From Actinomycetes bacterium (GTDB lineage Bacteria > Actinomycetota > Acidimicrobiia > Acidimicrobiales > RAAP-2): a DNA stretch of 50,283 nucleotides. Positions within the stretch are counted from its first letter, which is position 1. Every line of letters begins with the position of its first letter. Under the pieces are notes generated by a model. The model saw nothing but the letters and a program-made list of their open reading frames with translations, was not told the DNA's origin and did not search any database. The DNA lies in NCBI GenBank assembly GCA_021844425.1, contig JAKBTL010000128.1, positions 1-50,283 on the forward strand. The letters are read 5' to 3'. Both the position numbers and the translations under genes were made by a program. Shown piece by piece: positions 34,577 through 41,986 of this stretch.

Positions 34577-36061
34577 ATGGCCCGTGCGCAGCCCGACAGC
34601 GACACCGCCGACGCTGGCGACGACGGCGCGAACGACCGGCACGGGCGGTCGCCGCAGCCGGGCGACGCCGTCCGGCCCCTGCTGGAGCTCGTCGGCGCCG
34701 GGCTCGGCGTGCCGTGCCTGGACGGTGTCGAGCGACCCTACGTGGACCTCGACTGCGCAGCCTCGACGCCCTCCTCCGTGGCGGTCGCCGCAGCGGTCGC
34801 CGACTTCCTCCCCCGCTATTCGAGCGTCCATCGGGGAGCGGGGTTCAAGTCACGTGCGGCGACCGAGGCGTACGAAACCGCGCGGAGCCGCGCCCTGCGC
34901 TACGCCGGACGCGAGAGCGGCACCGACACGGCGATCATCTGCCGCAACACGACCGAAGCGCTGAACCACCTCGCCTATCGAATGCGCCTCGAGCGCGACG
35001 ACGTCGTGCTCACGACCGTGCTCGAGCACCATGCGAACCTCCTGCCATGGGCACGCTACGCGCGCCGGCGCTACGTCGAGTGCGGAGCCGACGGCACGTT
35101 CGGCGTCGACGACGTCGTGGCGGGGCTCGACGCCGCGCCCACTCCCAAGGCGCTGGCGGTCACCGGGGCGTCCAACGTCACCGGCTGGCTCCCGCCTGTG
35201 GAGGAGATCTGCGCCGTGGCGCATGCCCGAGGAGTCCCCGTGGTCCTGGATGCCGCGCAGCTTGCACCGCACCGGCCGCTACCCGGCAGACGAGGCGGAG
35301 CAGACGGACCGGATTTCGTCGCCTGGAGCGGGCACAAGATGTACGCCCCCTTCGGTGCCGGTGTCCTCGTCGGACCGGCAGCCGCGTTCGCCGACGGCGA
35401 GCCGTTCCTGGCCGGTGGCGGCGCGGTGGAGCTGGTCGACCTCGACGAGGTGCTGTGGTCGGAGCCCCCCGAGCGCGAGGAGGCCGGCTCACCGAACGTC
35501 GTCGGCGCAGTCGCCCTGGGCACGGCGATGGACGAGCTGCGCGGGATCGGCTGGGAGGCGATCTCTCGCCACGAAGCCGTGCTCGCAGACCGCCTTCGCC
35601 GAAGCCTCGCCGCCTTCGACGGCGTACGGCTGCTCGGGCCGCCCGCGGGAACTGAGACGCTCGCGGTAGCAACTTTCACCGTCGAAGGGATGCACCATGG
35701 CCTGGTCGCGGCGCGCCTCGCGACCGAGTTCGGCATAGGCGTGCGCCACGGGTGCTTCTGCGCCCATCCGTACCTCCTCCGACTCCTCGGCATCGGCCCC
35801 GACGGCGTCGCAGCAGCGAGAGCCGAAGCGCTGCGCGGCGACCGTCGCCACATCCCCGGAGCAGTTCGCGCGAGCGCCGGGCTCGGGACGACCCTCGGCG
35901 ACGTCGACGCGCTTCTGGACGCATTGAGCGTGGTCGTCTCAGAGACCCCCCCGCCCGTGGACTACGTCCAAGACGCAGCGACGGGCGACTTCTTCCCCGC
36001 GACAACAGCCGGGTGGTGGGCACCGTCGAGCGGCGTGGGCGGAGGGTGCGCGCGCAACTGA
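34577..36061 (+). CDS. SufS-like cysteine desulfurase / class V aminotransferase
   Basis: PLP enzyme of 494 residues. The Schiff-base Lys254 is in SGHKMYAPFGAG, and a candidate sulfur-accepting Cys393 is in VRHGCFCAHPY (as in the Cys loop of cysteine desulfurases; Cys395 is adjacent). VLEHHANLLPW and VLDAAQLAPH are also typical. The N-terminal 35 residues are hydrophilic and variable. No suf or isc partner is in the window, so sulfur transfer is inferred and another class V lyase reaction is possible. Its start is supported by the leaderless -10. Confidence 0.8.
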   Translation: MARAQPDSDTADAGDDGANDRHGRSPQPGDAVRPLLELVGAGLGVPCLDGVERPYVDLDCAASTPSSVAVAAAVADFLPRYSSVHRGAGFKSRAATEAYETARSRALRYAGRESGTDTAIICRNTTEALNHLAYRMRLERDDVVLTTVLEHHANLLPWARYARRRYVECGADGTFGVDDVVAGLDAAPTPKALAVTGASNVTGWLPPVEEICAVAHARGVPVVLDAAQLAPHRPLPGRRGGADGPDFVAWSGHKMYAPFGAGVLVGPAAAFADGEPFLAGGGAVELVDLDEVLWSEPPEREEAGSPNVVGAVALGTAMDELRGIGWEAISRHEAVLADRLRRSLAAFDGVRLLGPPAGTETLAVATFTVEGMHHGLVAARLATEFGIGVRHGCFCAHPYLLRLLGIGPDGVAAARAEALRGDRRHIPGAVRASAGLGTTLGDVDALLDALSVVVSETPPPVDYVQDAATGDFFPATTAGWWAPSSGVGGGCARN

Positions 36062-36570
36062 GCTCCTCATGAAGGACATCACTGGCTTCGCCATGGTCCG
36101 GCTCGGTCCTGGGACGCTCGGAACCGGATCGGCGTAGCGATGCGATGCCACGGACGCACCCGGCGATCGCTCTACGGCGCGCTCGGGGCCGCTGCCGCCG
36201 CTGCCGCCGCTGCCGCCGCTGCCGCCGCTGCCGCCGCTGCCTGCGTGCTCGGCAGCCTGCGCTCGGAGGTGCGTTCGTGCCACGCGACGGCTTCCTCCCG
36301 CACGCACCGGGTCGGCGGGCGGTTCACGATCACGTTTCCCTCGACGTCGAGGTCGTCGTGACTCGTCGCACCCTTGGCCGGTTCCTCAGAGGAGCCGCGG
36401 ACACCCCCGCCGCTGACCGGTACCGCGCCAGAGAGCCTGGGAGGGTCGGCCCTCCGAGCTCTCCGCACCGGCGAGTAGGCTCGTGAGGGGTACTCGGGTG
36501 CTGACCCTCTCGCTTTCGTGCGTGCGATCGCGGGGGTCTGCTCTCGGTGACCAGGAGAGAGGAGGTCGAG
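36062..36570. other. gene-free stretch between the desulfurase and PRC-barrel genes
   Basis: I see no supported gene here. It holds a 9-bp microsatellite (36188-36240). A 73-codon frame on the plus strand crosses the repeat and would encode a poly-Ala run, but it has no ribosome site and no recognisable domain. Confidence 0.6.
36188..36240. repeat. gccgccgct microsatellite
   Basis: Five perfect 9-bp units from 36194 to 36238, preceded by one gccgct. It lies in non-coding sequence. Confidence 0.95.
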
Positions 36571-36945
36571 ATGACCGATGCGTCGGACGAGACCACTTGG
36601 AACGCCGCCGAATGGCATGGGAAGATGCTCCTCGACTGCAACGGCGAGAAGATCGGAAAGCTGGAAGACGTCTACGTCGACGTGGAGACCGACGAGCCCC
36701 AGTTCGGCACCGTGAAAGAGGGGCTCGTCCACCACCATCTGACCTTCGTGCCACTGTCCGGCCTGCAGATCGGACCCGACTACTTGCAGGTGACGGTCAC
36801 GAAGGATCAGGTGAAGTCCGCTCCGGGCATCGCACTGCACGGCGAGGAGCTGTCCCAGACAGACGAGTCCAAGTTGTACCACCACTTCGACATGAACTAC
36901 ACGCCGATCAACACGGAAAGTGGACGTCGCCTCGCGAGGCGATGA
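36571..36945 (+). CDS. PRC-barrel domain protein
   Basis: A 124-residue soluble protein with a PRC-barrel: MLLDCNGEKIGKLEDVYVD at the N-terminus, then FVPLSGLQIGPDYLQVTVT. Such proteins occur in ribosome maturation (RimM), photosynthetic reaction centres and stress proteins; the specific role here is unknown. ATG 36571 has an AGGAGG ribosome site five bases upstream, preferred over a GTG at 36547. It is the last gene before the tRNA. Confidence 0.8.
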   Translation: MTDASDETTWNAAEWHGKMLLDCNGEKIGKLEDVYVDVETDEPQFGTVKEGLVHHHLTFVPLSGLQIGPDYLQVTVTKDQVKSAPGIALHGEELSQTDESKLYHHFDMNYTPINTESGRRLARR

Positions 36946-37051
36946 AAACCCGCTGGTCTTGCTCATGCCCGACGTGGCTGCGGGCAGGGAGCTCCCGGCA
37001 CTTCGCTCGCGTGTGTCGTGCGCCTTCTCTCGCACGATAACTTGCAGTCCC

Positions 37052-37127
37052 GGGCCGCTAGCTCATCGGGCAGAGCAGGGGACTTTTAATCCCAAGGTGC
37101 CGGGATCGAGACCCGGGCGGCCCACCA
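37052..37127 (+). tRNA. tRNA-Lys (UUU), CCA encoded
   Basis: 76 bases fold as a full cloverleaf. The acceptor GGGCCGC pairs with GCGGCCC, and the discriminator A plus CCA is encoded at 37124-37127. The D stem is GCTC/GAGC. The anticodon loop CTTTTAA gives UUU for Lys. The T stem is CCGGG/CCCGG around ATCGAGA. One G-A mismatch tops the anticodon stem. Its 3' end recurs twice downstream, marking it as an integration site. Confidence 0.95.
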
Positions 37128-37268
37128 GGTCACAGCCCGTAGGCGGTTCGACACTCTGATGCCGGACCGTCAGCCTGACTACACGCCCCGAGTGTGAACG
37201 ACGTCACGAGCGAGACCCGGCCGGGAGTGTCGCGACTGCGCGTGTACGCGGAACGCCGAGCGAACTGA

Positions 37269-37620
37269 ACGCCCATCCAGATCAGCAAGACGTTCGTATC
37301 ACCCGAAGCGGCGGAGGGACTGGCTCGTCCAGGCGATGGCACCACCCTCGCCGATCGCGAACTGGCGAAGACGGTGGCGAAGGTCGACGAGGACAACGAG
37401 GCGACAACGGTGCGGCGCGTGCACGCCCTCATCGGTGCCGCGCTTCACCAGGCCGAGAAGTGGGACCTCGTCGAGCGCAACGTCGCCCGACGCGCCCCGC
37501 CGCCGCCCACGCATGGGGTTCAAGTGACGGCACCCGATCGCGCGCAGGTGCGCGTCATCGTGGTCGACGCCGAAAGATCGAACCGGCGCTCGCCGCCATC
37601 TGGCGCCTGGCTCGTCCACG
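37269..37620 (+). pseudogene. tyrosine recombinase (integrase) fragment, frameshifted
   Basis: An open but start-less frame from 37269 reads TTLADRELAKTVAKVDED, then TTVRRVHALIGAALHQAEKW and DLVERNVARRA, which resembles the core-binding (SAM-like) domain of phage-type integrases (the usual form being TVRRVHAVLRRAL...W...NP). After VIVVDAE the match continues in another frame (KIEPALAAIWRLA), so at least one frameshift near 37575 has broken it. No catalytic Arg-His-Arg-Tyr domain can be found. It sits 140 bases after the tRNA-Lys, where an integrase of a tRNA-borne element would be. Confidence 0.65.
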
Positions 37621-37944
37621 CCCTCGAGCAGCGCGACCGCCATCTCGCGGCTTCGCTCGGGAAGGCCCTCGCACCGAGGTCGGGCGGACCGGGAGAACAC
37701 CCGGCGGCGGGGTAGGTTCCTGCGAGACGTTCCAACGCGCACTCGCCACTGTTCGCGGGACCGCGCAATCGGAGGCGAAGATACTCGGCTCCGAGCAGCG
37801 TGCGGCAGCTGGTCGACCACCGCGCTCGCGACAGTTGCGTGCCCGTGTGACGGCACCTCGGGGGCAGGGTCACGGCGTGGAACTGGGACATCGCGATGGC
37901 GCGGTTGGGGCTACCTGTCGGGCCACGCGACTATGCGATGTGAC
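37621..37944. other. gene-free remnant sequence
   Basis: No start-bearing frame with a recognisable domain. It may hold further decayed integrase sequence; I could not align it by eye. Confidence 0.5.
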
Positions 37945-37950
37945 TATAAT
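37945..37950 (+). promoter_or_regulatory. consensus -10 TATAAT of the toxin-antitoxin operon
   Basis: A perfect TATAAT lies 7 bases before ATG 37958. A direct repeat of GACTAT (37929-37934 and 37942-37947) overlaps it and could be the antitoxin's own binding site. Confidence 0.65.
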
Positions 37951-37957
37951 CATGGTC

Positions 37958-38230
37958 ATGCAAGAGACGCTACCCCTCGCGGAGATCAAGGCCCACCTCT
38001 CGGAGATCGTGGACCGTATCGAGCACGAGCACGACCGCGTCGTACTCACCCGCAACGGTCGCGCTGCCGCTGTCATCATGAGCCCTGACGACCTCGAGGC
38101 GCTGGAGGACACCTTGGAGCTGCTCTCCGATCCGAAGGCGCTCAAGGAGATCGACCGAGCACGACAAGACGTCGCACGGGGAAAGGTCGTCACCGCCGAG
38201 GAGCTCCGCGTCAAGTACCTGCGGAGGTGA
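37958..38230 (+). CDS. Phd/YefM-family antitoxin
   Basis: A 90-residue antitoxin: LPLAEIKAHLSEIVDRI and VVLTRNGRAAAVIMSPDDLEALE are typical of the Phd/YefM DNA-binding domain, followed by a helical toxin-neutralising tail. ATG 37958 is favoured over ATG 37952 because it stands 7 bases after the -10, as at other leaderless starts here. It overlaps the toxin gene by 4 bases and is probably autorepressed. Confidence 0.88.
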   Translation: MQETLPLAEIKAHLSEIVDRIEHEHDRVVLTRNGRAAAVIMSPDDLEALEDTLELLSDPKALKEIDRARQDVARGKVVTAEELRVKYLRR

Positions 38231-38502
38231 GGGAGCCGGCATACCTGCTCGTCATGGCGGCCAGCGCGGAGCGCGCCTTGGCGCGGTTGCCCGAGAAGGC
38301 TGCTGCAGCCGTGGTCGAGTTCGTGACCGGAGCGCTCGTCGAAGCACCTCGAGTAGTGGGACACCCGTTGCGACAGGAACTGATGGGACTGTGGGCGGCC
38401 CGTCGAGGTCCGTACCGGGTGGTGTACGAGATCGACGACGACACCAGGATCGTCAGTGTCGTCCGTGTCGACCACCGTGCCGACGTGTACAGATCGCACT
38501 GA
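38227..38502 (+). CDS. RelE/ParE-family toxin
   Basis: A 91-residue toxin partner of the Phd/YefM antitoxin. LVMAASAERALARLPEKAA and the C-terminal GPYRVVYEIDDDTRIV, then VDHRADVYR, match RelE-type mRNA interferases. GTG start inside the antitoxin stop (GTGA-type coupling). The transposase fragment on the other strand breaks off at its end. Confidence 0.88.
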   Translation: MREPAYLLVMAASAERALARLPEKAAAAVVEFVTGALVEAPRVVGHPLRQELMGLWAARRGPYRVVYEIDDDTRIVSVVRVDHRADVYRSH

Positions 38503-38505
38503 AGT

Positions 38506-38782
38506 CGCTGCCGAGGATCGTCCGATGCAGCCCGGTGACCTGGACAGGCGAGAGCTTCGGAACCGCCCCCTTGGCCTTGCCGACGACGAAGGACTTCTCG
38601 CCCATCTTCTGGTCGGCGGACCACCAGCCATAGACGGTCGAGCGTCCTACACCAAAGGCCGCCGCGACGTCTTCTGGGCGAAGGCCCCGCTCCAAGAAGC
38701 GTGCCACTCGGGCACGCTTCTCCTCCAGTCCACGTCGCTTGACGCGCTCACGCTCTCCCCGAGAACTGGCAGCTCTCGCCAT
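38506..38782 (-). pseudogene. IS630-type transposase, N-terminal fragment
   Basis: The frame from ATG 38782 has the Arg-rich start and HTH of IS630 transposases (LRPEDVAAAFGVGRSTVYGW), then KGAVPKLSPVQVTGLHR and ILGSD. Here the family similarity ends; the remaining codons are antisense to the toxin's 3' end. The DDE catalytic domain is absent. The element was thus truncated at or near the toxin gene. Confidence 0.65.
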
Positions 38783-38833
38783 GACACCAGTGGAACACCG
38801 ATTGCTGGAGAGGTCCAACGGTCAGCGCAGTTC

Positions 38834-39286
38834 TCAGTAGGAGAGGGCGGTTTTCACCAGTTCGGCGATCTTCGCCTCGACCGTGCGGCTCCACTTGGCG
38901 ATGGCGTACGACACGGGCCACATGTCGCCTTCGTCGAGCGTGGCCGGGTCCTGGAACTCCAGGGTGGAGTAGCGGGTGTTGAACTTGCCGGAGTCCTTGA
39001 AGGCGACCACAACCTTGCCGTCGGCGTTGGCATAGGCAGGCATTCCATACCAGGTCTTCGGTGACAGGCCCGGTGCGGTCGAGGTGACGATGGCGTGCAC
39101 CCTCTCGCCGAGGGCACGGTCCTCTGGCCGCATGCGGGCGATGGCGTCCAGGGCTGCTTGGAGCTCGTCGGCCTTCTTGGCCCCTTTCTTGCCCTCGGCG
39201 CGCAACTCGGCGGCTCGCTGCTTCATGGCGGCTCGCTCGGCGGCGCTGAAGCCATCGGACTGCGTCGTGACGGTGCTCTTCGGCAT
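38834..39286 (-). CDS. DUF1801 / YdhG-like protein
   Basis: A 150-residue protein. The DUF1801 core is seen in the C-terminal half: HAIVTSTAPGLSPKTWYGMPAY (shortened: LSPKTWYGMPAY), then VVVAFKDSGKFNTRYSTLEF and VEAKIAELVKTAL. The N-terminal part is a Lys/Ala-rich helix (ERAAMKQRAAELRAEGKKG). The family includes an iron chaperone-like protein in Bacillus; the function here is unknown. AAGGGAG precedes the ATG. Confidence 0.8.
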   Translation of the reverse strand: MPKSTVTTQSDGFSAAERAAMKQRAAELRAEGKKGAKKADELQAALDAIARMRPEDRALGERVHAIVTSTAPGLSPKTWYGMPAYANADGKVVVAFKDSGKFNTRYSTLEFQDPATLDEGDMWPVSYAIAKWSRTVEAKIAELVKTALSY

Positions 39287-39298
39287 CTCAAGCTCCCT

Positions 39299-39553
39299 TC
39301 ATTCGGTGGGGATCGAGTCTGCGAGAAGCTCGGCGAAGCGGCGCTTCACGTCGCGACACCAGCTCATCCCGCAGATGGGGCGCCTCCATCTTCCCTTCAT
39401 CGCGGCGGGCACCTTCTCGTGGGTGGTGTGAACACCCGCGGCGACCGCTTCCCGCAGGTGTCCGTCCTGGGCCTTGGCCACGTCGTCGGCGGTGGCGCCG
39501 TGGTGGGCCAGGTCGCACGCTCCGCCGAGCGCCCGGCACGTCATGGCCTTCAT
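39299..39553 (-). CDS. DUF1059-type small protein
   Basis: An 84-residue protein starting MKAMTCRALGGACDL, with AHHGATADDVAKAQDGHL next, matching the small DUF1059 family, which has conserved Cys residues and may bind metal. The C-terminal half has two more Cys (ICGMSWC). GAGGAG precedes the ATG. It lies 12 bases upstream of the DUF1801 gene, so the two are probably one operon. Confidence 0.7.
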   Translation of the reverse strand: MKAMTCRALGGACDLAHHGATADDVAKAQDGHLREAVAAGVHTTHEKVPAAMKGRWRRPICGMSWCRDVKRRFAELLADSIPTE

Positions 39554-39591
39554 GGGTTCTCCTCGCTGGTCAGGTGTTCTCGGATGGTCGG

Positions 39592-39771
39592 TCACAGCAG
39601 CACGACCGGCAAGGCGGCTACGGCGGAGGGGTCGATGACGACCTCGATCTCGGTGATGGTGTCCCCGACGACGCGGAAAGCGAAGATGGCCCGGGGTCGG
39701 CCGCCGGGAGCCCACACGACGCTGGGCACGCCGTCGAAGGCGAGCGGGGGCCGAATCGGCTGGTCGCGACT
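39592..39771 (-). pseudogene. C-terminal remnant of an ECF sigma factor/SnoaL-like protein
   Basis: A start-less frame of about 58 codons ends VIDPSAVAALPVVLL. Before that it reads GRPRAIFAFRVVGDTITEIE, which resembles the SnoaL-like C-terminal domain of SigJ-type (ECF41) sigma factors. A stop codon lies just upstream in frame. Only a fragment is left. Confidence 0.4.
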
Positions 39772-40100
39772 GCCGCGGCGGGGTCAGCGAGTCCTCCAAT
39801 CCCGCCCTTGCCCGTCGAAGGCGGGCCACGCAGCGTCAGCATCGTCACCCTCCTGAACCACATCCTGTAGCGCGCCGCCATCGGCACGACGCCCACGACG
39901 CGTCGTTTGGCAGTCCCAAGGAACCAGCTGCTCCGGCGTCCGACGTTCTCGGCTGGCGCGTCCTGGAACCGACGCCTGCGACGACAACGCGACCACGAGT
40001 CCCGGTGAACCCCCGCGAAGAGCGGCAAGCCGTGGAAGCAACAGTGCAGATCAGAGCCACTATCGGCGAACGCCGGATGGCACCGGAAGGGACCGGATCG
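39772..40100. other. gene-free sequence up to the tRNA remnant
   Basis: No supported gene. A stretch of about 50 bases around 39911-39965 is imperfectly repeated at about 41911-41969, also upstream of a tRNA 3' remnant. Confidence 0.45.
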
Positions 40101-40147
40101 CTCTTCTGATCCCTAGGTGCCGGAATCGAGACCGGGGCGGCCCACCT
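40101..40147 (+). other. degenerate copy of the tRNA-Lys 3' half (attachment-site-like)
   Basis: Aligns without gaps to 37081-37127. About 8 of 47 bases differ; the T arm and acceptor end (aggtgccg...gcggcccacc) are nearly intact, with three changes in 36 bases. It cannot be a functional tRNA. It is what is expected at the far end of an element integrated in the tRNA-Lys 3' end. Confidence 0.8.
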
Positions 40148-40762
40148 CTTCTCGAGCGCCGGGAGCCTGCGACATGGGAGACTCCGGTCAGCGCAGCGCT
40201 CGGGCGCGGCGCGCGACTCGCGGAGGTGCGATCGATGGCCGGTGAGGCGTACCCAGTGCTGCGTCAGGTCGTCCTCGACACGACGGATGCCCGATCGCTC
40301 GCCGAGTTCTACCGGAAGCTCCTCGGCTACGACTACCGCGCAGGCGACGAGCCGCCGGCGCCGGGAGACGACGACCCGCGCGGCCGCGAGTGGCTCGTCC
40401 TCGCGGGACCCGGCGGGGTCGGCGTCGCCTTCCAGCAGGTCCAGAGCCTCCGCGCGTCGACCTGGCCCGAAGACGAGGTTCCCCAGCAGCTCCACTTGGA
40501 CCTCACCGTGCCCGACAAGGGAGAGCTCGACGCGCAGCACGTCCGGGCGCTCGGCCTCGGGGCGACGCTCGTCCTCGACTCGAGCGAGGACCCCACAGAA
40601 CAGCTCCGCGTCTACACGGACCCCGCAGGCCATCCCTTCTGCATCTTCGTGAGCACGGACTGAATCAGCTGGGCGGAAGCGTCGCCGGGTCCCCGCCAGC
40701 TGCGCCGTCGCCACCGGGGGCTGCCGCCGGCGGTCCCGTCAGCTCGGGAGCGGTGAGCGGCG
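40124..40762. repeat. flank repeat, copy A (full length)
   Basis: Starts in the tRNA remnant, contains the whole VOC gene and its promoter region, and ends in the 3' coding tail of the nucleotidyltransferase gene (ending gagcggtgagcggc). The first 204 bases match 41987-42190, and the last roughly 75 bases match up to 42258. Copy B lacks most of what lies between. Confidence 0.85.
40235..40663 (+). CDS. VOC-family (glyoxalase-like) protein
   Basis: A 142-residue single VOC module pair: VLRQVVLDTTDARSLAEFY, LHLDLTVPDKGELDA, and YTDPAGHPFCIFV at the end. The group is close to the glyoxalase-6 type; the substrate is unknown and metal ligands cannot be assigned with confidence. ATG 40235 has a GAGGTG site; a GTG at 40226 is in frame. 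A truncated second copy lies at 42098-42190. Confidence 0.85.
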   Translation: MAGEAYPVLRQVVLDTTDARSLAEFYRKLLGYDYRAGDEPPAPGDDDPRGREWLVLAGPGGVGVAFQQVQSLRASTWPEDEVPQQLHLDLTVPDKGELDAQHVRALGLGATLVLDSSEDPTEQLRVYTDPAGHPFCIFVSTD

Positions 40763-41519
40763 CACGATGCTTCATGTCGGCGAACAGTGGGGAGGCGCTC
40801 TCCTGATCAGAGCCCGATATCCATGCCGCGGTCTTTGTCGCGGCCGAGCCCTTCGCTGTCGCGATCGATCTCTGCGCCTGCTCGCGGGCGAGCTCGGCTC
40901 GCCGCGCCTCGAGGAGCGGTAGGTGCTCGACGTCCTTCTCCCGAGCCAAGAGGCGCTTGGACACGATGAGGTCGTCCAGGGTGCCTACCCTCACGGTCGT
41001 GCCGTCCAAGTCGACGGCCACCGCCGCGCCGACGAGGTCCCGATAGCCGCGTGCGAAGCCCGCCGGCTCCGTGACGATGTCGACCATGCCAACTCGAGTG
41101 AGAAGGCCAATCGCGGTCGACGATCCGCGGATGTGGCGGGGCTCCAGTTTGCCGCCGTCGATCTTGAGGCCGACAGACACGTCATCGACTCGCCAGCGCG
41201 GTGCGAGCGAGTTCAGTGCGTCGCACAGCCGTTGGAGATTGGTATCCGAGGCTTCGGGCACCACATCCACGTCGAGCGTTCGCAAGGGCGCACCCTGGAG
41301 CCGTCCGGCAAAGCTGCCGAACACGACATAGGCAACCTGGTGTTCGTTCAGCACCTCGCACAGCAGCTTGAGCCGCCGGCGCTGCTCCTCGTCGAAGTCA
41401 GCTACGTCCGCCGAGCGACCTGTTCGCCGTTCGTATGGACTGTATCCGGGCCCAATAGTCGGACGACCCTCCTGGCTCTGCCACGGGAGCGACAGAACCC
41501 AAGTGCAAGTCGTGTTCAT
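40665..41519 (-). CDS. nucleotidyltransferase-fold protein (AbiEii-like), with foreign tail
   Basis: A 284-residue protein. AYVVFGSFAGRLQG with the downstream TLDVDVV acidic pair is the nucleotidyltransferase signature; EHLPLLEARRAEL follows, as in toxin-like members of the AbiEii group. Only ATG 41519 gives a full domain, and it overlaps the upstream HTH gene by about 120 bases. A later GTG in LLCEVLNEH would cut close to the fold. The last roughly 30 residues (from RAPLTAPELTG) are nearly the same as the RmuC tail and arise from the duplicated flank. With the HTH gene it may form a toxin-antitoxin or defence pair. Confidence 0.65.
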   Translation of the reverse strand: MNTTCTWVLSLPWQSQEGRPTIGPGYSPYERRTGRSADVADFDEEQRRRLKLLCEVLNEHQVAYVVFGSFAGRLQGAPLRTLDVDVVPEASDTNLQRLCDALNSLAPRWRVDDVSVGLKIDGGKLEPRHIRGSSTAIGLLTRVGMVDIVTEPAGFARGYRDLVGAAVAVDLDGTTVRVGTLDDLIVSKRLLAREKDVEHLPLLEARRAELAREQAQRSIATAKGSAATKTAAWISGSDQESASPLFADMKHRAPLTAPELTGPPAAAPGGDGAAGGDPATLPPS

Positions 41520-41757
41520 GTCCTTCGTCCCACCACTCAGGTCTGGGTGGCTCCGTCGCGCGTACCAGGATCAAAAGGCGGTCATAAGTGAGCTCCTCGG
41601 TGCCACTGCCCGCCTCGAAACGCTCGAGCCAGCCAGCGCTCACTCCCGCTCGCGCAGCTAACGACTCCACCGTCATGCCCGCCTGGATTCTTCGCCGGCG
41701 GATGTAGTCGTTCGTCGACAACTCCTCATCCTGCGTCGTCGGTGGTCCGGCATTCAC
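41398..41757 (-). CDS. XRE-type HTH protein, candidate antitoxin
   Basis: A 119-residue protein: IRRRRIQAGMTVESLAARAG and VSAGWLERFEAGSG form the HTH domain. The C-terminal half is acidic and unassigned. The start is GTG 41757, 6 bases after a TACTGT -10 box, so probably leaderless. Third-position GC looks lower than in core genes nearby, consistent with acquired DNA. It overlaps the nucleotidyltransferase gene. Confidence 0.7.
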   Translation of the reverse strand: MNAGPPTTQDEELSTNDYIRRRRIQAGMTVESLAARAGVSAGWLERFEAGSGTEELTYDRLLILVRATEPPRPEWWDEGHEHDLHLGSVAPVAEPGGSSDYWARIQSIRTANRSLGGRS

Positions 41758-41763
41758 ATGTCC

Positions 41764-41769
41764 ACAGTA
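41764..41769 (-). promoter_or_regulatory. -10 element for the HTH gene
   Basis: TACTGT on the minus strand, 6 bases before the GTG at 41757. Confidence 0.45.
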
Positions 41770-41986
41770 GTGCCAAGGAAAGCAGTCAGTGCGCAGTTCT
41801 CACCTACCACGCGTCGAGACCGCCCCACTCTCCCGGCTCGACGGCGAGCGTGAGCGTGGTCGGGGAGGGTGCCGGGAAGGTGCCGATCGGCAATGAGGCT
41901 CGTCGCCCACCCGCCCAAGGACCTGCCTGCTCCGGTGTCCGGCGTTCGCGGCTCTGGTGCGTCCGGGACAGCGGCCCGTGACAACC

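Noticed and set aside
36140-36361. 73-codon plus-strand frame with a poly-Ala run
   Set aside because: It is the translation of a gccgccgct microsatellite; no ribosome site, signal peptide or domain.
37520-37891. 123-codon minus-strand frame after the tRNA
   Set aside because: No domain and no ribosome site; it overlaps the integrase relic on the other strand.
40101-40147. Second tRNA gene
   Set aside because: Only the 3' half is present and the 5' half cannot pair; it is a remnant of the tRNA-Lys 3' end.
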